NCBI RefSeq assembly: GCF_002776525.5
Contig: NC_045447.1
Coordinates: 17,737,068-17,801,067, forward strand
Source of the DNA: Piliocolobus tephrosceles
Taxonomy: Eukaryota; Chordata; Mammalia; Primates; Cercopithecidae
DNA length: 64,000 nucleotides
Reading direction: 5' to 3'
The notes under the pieces are model-generated. The model ran no database searches and was not told the DNA's origin. It was given only the letters and a program-made list of their open reading frames with translations. The first letter of the stretch is position 1. Every line of letters begins with the position of its first letter. A program made the position numbers and the translations under genes. Shown piece by piece: positions 62,321 to 64,000 of this stretch.

Positions 62321-62694
62321 CTGTCAATGAAAATTTCATAGTTTATTTATCATTATATTTCCTATTTTTAAAAAGGTAAGAATATTTCTCAAAACAATAG
62401 CAAAAAAAGTCTAAAAATATCATAAGCACAATTCTACTTTTAAAATTAGCCACCACGGTTTTGGAAAAAAGACTATCCTGATCTTGAAATTGATTTATAT
62501 TAAGAGGCAAGAAGACATCATTTTGATGACATTTTTAAAAGACGAATACTTTACTTCCAAGTATTTAATCCAAATAGTGTGCTGATAAATGAGTTTTTTT
62601 CTAGGTGACCTTTGAAAAACATGCAATATTTGATCTGACATTAGTAATTACATTTAAAAGGATGCTGCAAATGTATTTGCAAAATTTTGTATTA

Positions 62695-63235
62695 TCTTAA
62701 AATTATTCAATGGCTTTCTGTTACTCTTAGGATAAGATCCAACAGGCTTGCAAAAAGCTGATAAAGCTCTTCATAATTTGGACTCAACCTCCCTCTTCTG
62801 CCTCATCTTCAAGCATACTCTACTGTAGCTTTCTTAAAGTGATTCCATTTCTTCAGATTTATGATGCCTCTTCTCACCTATAGGCTTTTATTCACACACT
62901 TTCCCTAGAACTGTCTTCCTCTACCTCCTACTGAGCTATTTTGCATCCTCCAGGTCTTAAGTTTTAAAAAATATATATTGAGAAGCCTGCCCAGGCCCTA
63001 TCCTGTCGCCAGGTTAGATGATTCTGAAGTATGTTCCCACGCTACCCTGAAATTCTGCTTGGCCCTTGTCACACAGGGAGTTGTAAAATGTGATCAAATA
63101 GCTTAGCTGTCTGCCTTCCCCGACTAAAGTGTCACAAAAGCAGAAATTACATCTATCTGGCTCACCTAGACTAGATCCTAAGAGCCTAGCACATTAAACT
63201 CTCCTAATTAATATCTGAAGGCATGAAGAAACCAT
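62695..63235 (+). repeat. L2 LINE
   Basis: TCAATGGCTTTCTGTTACTC, then TAAGATCCAACAGGCTTGC, then TTCCCTAGAACTGTCTTCC, ending GATCCTAAGAGCCTAGCAC: L2 order over about 540 bp. Confidence 0.75.
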
Positions 63236-63511
63236 AAGTAGTCTAACCATTTCCCCCAAAAGTTATCTAGATGACTTTCCTTTGCATTATTAATATTTTT
63301 AATGATTCCAAAATATAAACTTCAGAATAACAAATGTTGAGTTAGGGAGATTCCAAACTAATAAAAACTTGCCACGTTTGTCCAGTATTGGATCAAATCA
63401 TATGAAATTGCCAGTTTTGCAGATCAAAACGGACTAACACTAATTTCAAATGAACATACAGGCTCATTTCCCAACACTCTAAATTGGCTATTTCATACTT
63501 TCCTCTTTCTT

Positions 63512-63807
63512 TCTTTTTTTTTTTTTTTTTGAGACAGTCTTGCTCTGTCGCCCAGGCTGGAGTGCAGTGGCGTGAACTCTGCTCACTACAAGCTCCGCCT
63601 CCTAGGTTCACGCCACTCTCCTGCCTCAGCCTCCCGAGTAGCTGGGACTACAGGTGCCTGCCACACGCCGGCTAATTTTTTGTACTTTTAGTAGAGATGG
63701 GGTTTCACGGTGTTAGCCAGGATGGTCTCGATCTCCTGACCTCGTGATCCGCCCGCCTTGGCCTCCCAAATTGCTGGTATTACAGGCGTGAGCCACCGTG
63801 CCCAGCT
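63512..63807 (-). mobile_element. AluY-like, minus strand
   Basis: A complete inverted Alu. Roughly 18-bp duplication with one mismatch (CATACTTTCCTCTTTCTT at 63494-63511, near copy at 63808-63825). Confidence 0.95.
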
Positions 63808-64000
63808 CATACCTTCCTCTTTCTTCTCAAACTTCCCATGCACCTTCTTCTATTTTCTCTCTCACCTGATGATCTCACATTTAATTAAGAAAATGACCCC
63901 ATCAATAAGAACTCCCTATTTTCCCACCACCACAGCAACAAAACTACCCACACCTGCACATATCTTCTCTCCTTTCTGAAGGAGAAAATGTCACTCCTAC

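Larger units (their letters stand above)
60335..61510 (+). repeat. Old L1/HAL1-like 3' end, split by MER2 and an Alu fragment
   Basis: GGTAATTCCACTTCTAGTGG, then GTGAAAGCAACCTAAATATC, then CTAAATTATGAAGAATACA follows old L1 3' text. It resumes after the MER2 (AACATCTGGGGAATGGGG, near 61245) and again after 61485. Confidence 0.6.
62321..64000 (-). other. Intron upstream of w1, continuing past the window
   Basis: Contains one L2 and one Alu. 62340-62690 and 63240-63490 show nothing I can name. No acceptable next upstream exon was found before 64000. Confidence 0.75.

Noticed and set aside
62306..62339. Translation start of CNTRL at the Met before exon w1
   Set aside because: The Met lies in the intron; a good acceptor at 62321-62322 and the split Glu codon show that w1 is an internal exon.
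1..64000. CRISPR array, tRNA or rRNA genes
   Set aside because: No regularly spaced repeats with unique spacers, and no cloverleaf or rRNA-like stretch. Internal Pol III boxes seen belong to Alu and MIR elements.

Overview
The window is vertebrate nuclear DNA from a primate, most likely an Old World monkey (Cercopithecidae). The evidence is about thirty Alu-derived elements. Several young copies (2946-3254, 46023-46324, 60014-60310) show the combination I associate with monkey-lineage AluY: CTCAAGCC, GAGACGG, ACTAGCCGGGCGAG, and in some copies a CCGG in the right arm. The window also holds a near full-length primate L1 and many MIR, L2 and MER relics. Genus cannot be decided by eye.

One gene explains all convincing coding sequence: centriolin (CNTRL, also CEP110) on the minus strand. 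I resolved 31 consecutive internal coding exons, called w1 (62127-62320, 5'-most) to w31 (192-417, 3'-most). Every exon has AG/GT boundaries and all 30 junctions keep phase. They encode 1,754 consecutive residues (local numbering r1-r1754) of a protein known to be about 2,325 residues in human. The N-terminal leucine-rich repeats lie beyond 64000 and the C-terminus lies below position 1. Almost all of the product is heptad-rich coiled coil. It is broken by one acidic, proline- and tyrosine-rich stretch in exons w16-w18 (about r860-r1045). Known biology: centriolin sits on the maternal centriole and the midbody ring and is needed for abscission.

Layout by coordinate: 1-18900 holds exons w31-w18, with Alus, a minus-strand old L1 (4190-6370) and a tandem duplication (17892-18035). 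20189-33229 holds exons w17-w8 in short introns with few young repeats. 33230-43193 is one 10-kb intron built from an old L1 that was split by a near full-length younger L1 (35292-41481). 43194-51058 holds exons w7-w5. The intron between w6 and w5 contains an isolated CpG-, GC-box- and CCAAT-rich island (about 47480-47840), my best candidate for an internal CNTRL promoter. 51059-62320 holds exons w4-w1 with two MER2 DNA transposons, MIRs and L2s. 62321-64000 is intron.

No tRNA, rRNA, CRISPR array or second protein-coding gene is supported. The most interesting signals are the internal promoter island, the L1 5'UTR placed so that its antisense promoter would read into CNTRL exon w8, an exact 26-bp copied segment (30972-30997 and 32190-32215), slippage and a palindrome beside the L1 reverse-transcriptase motif, and inverted Alu pairs bracketing single exons.
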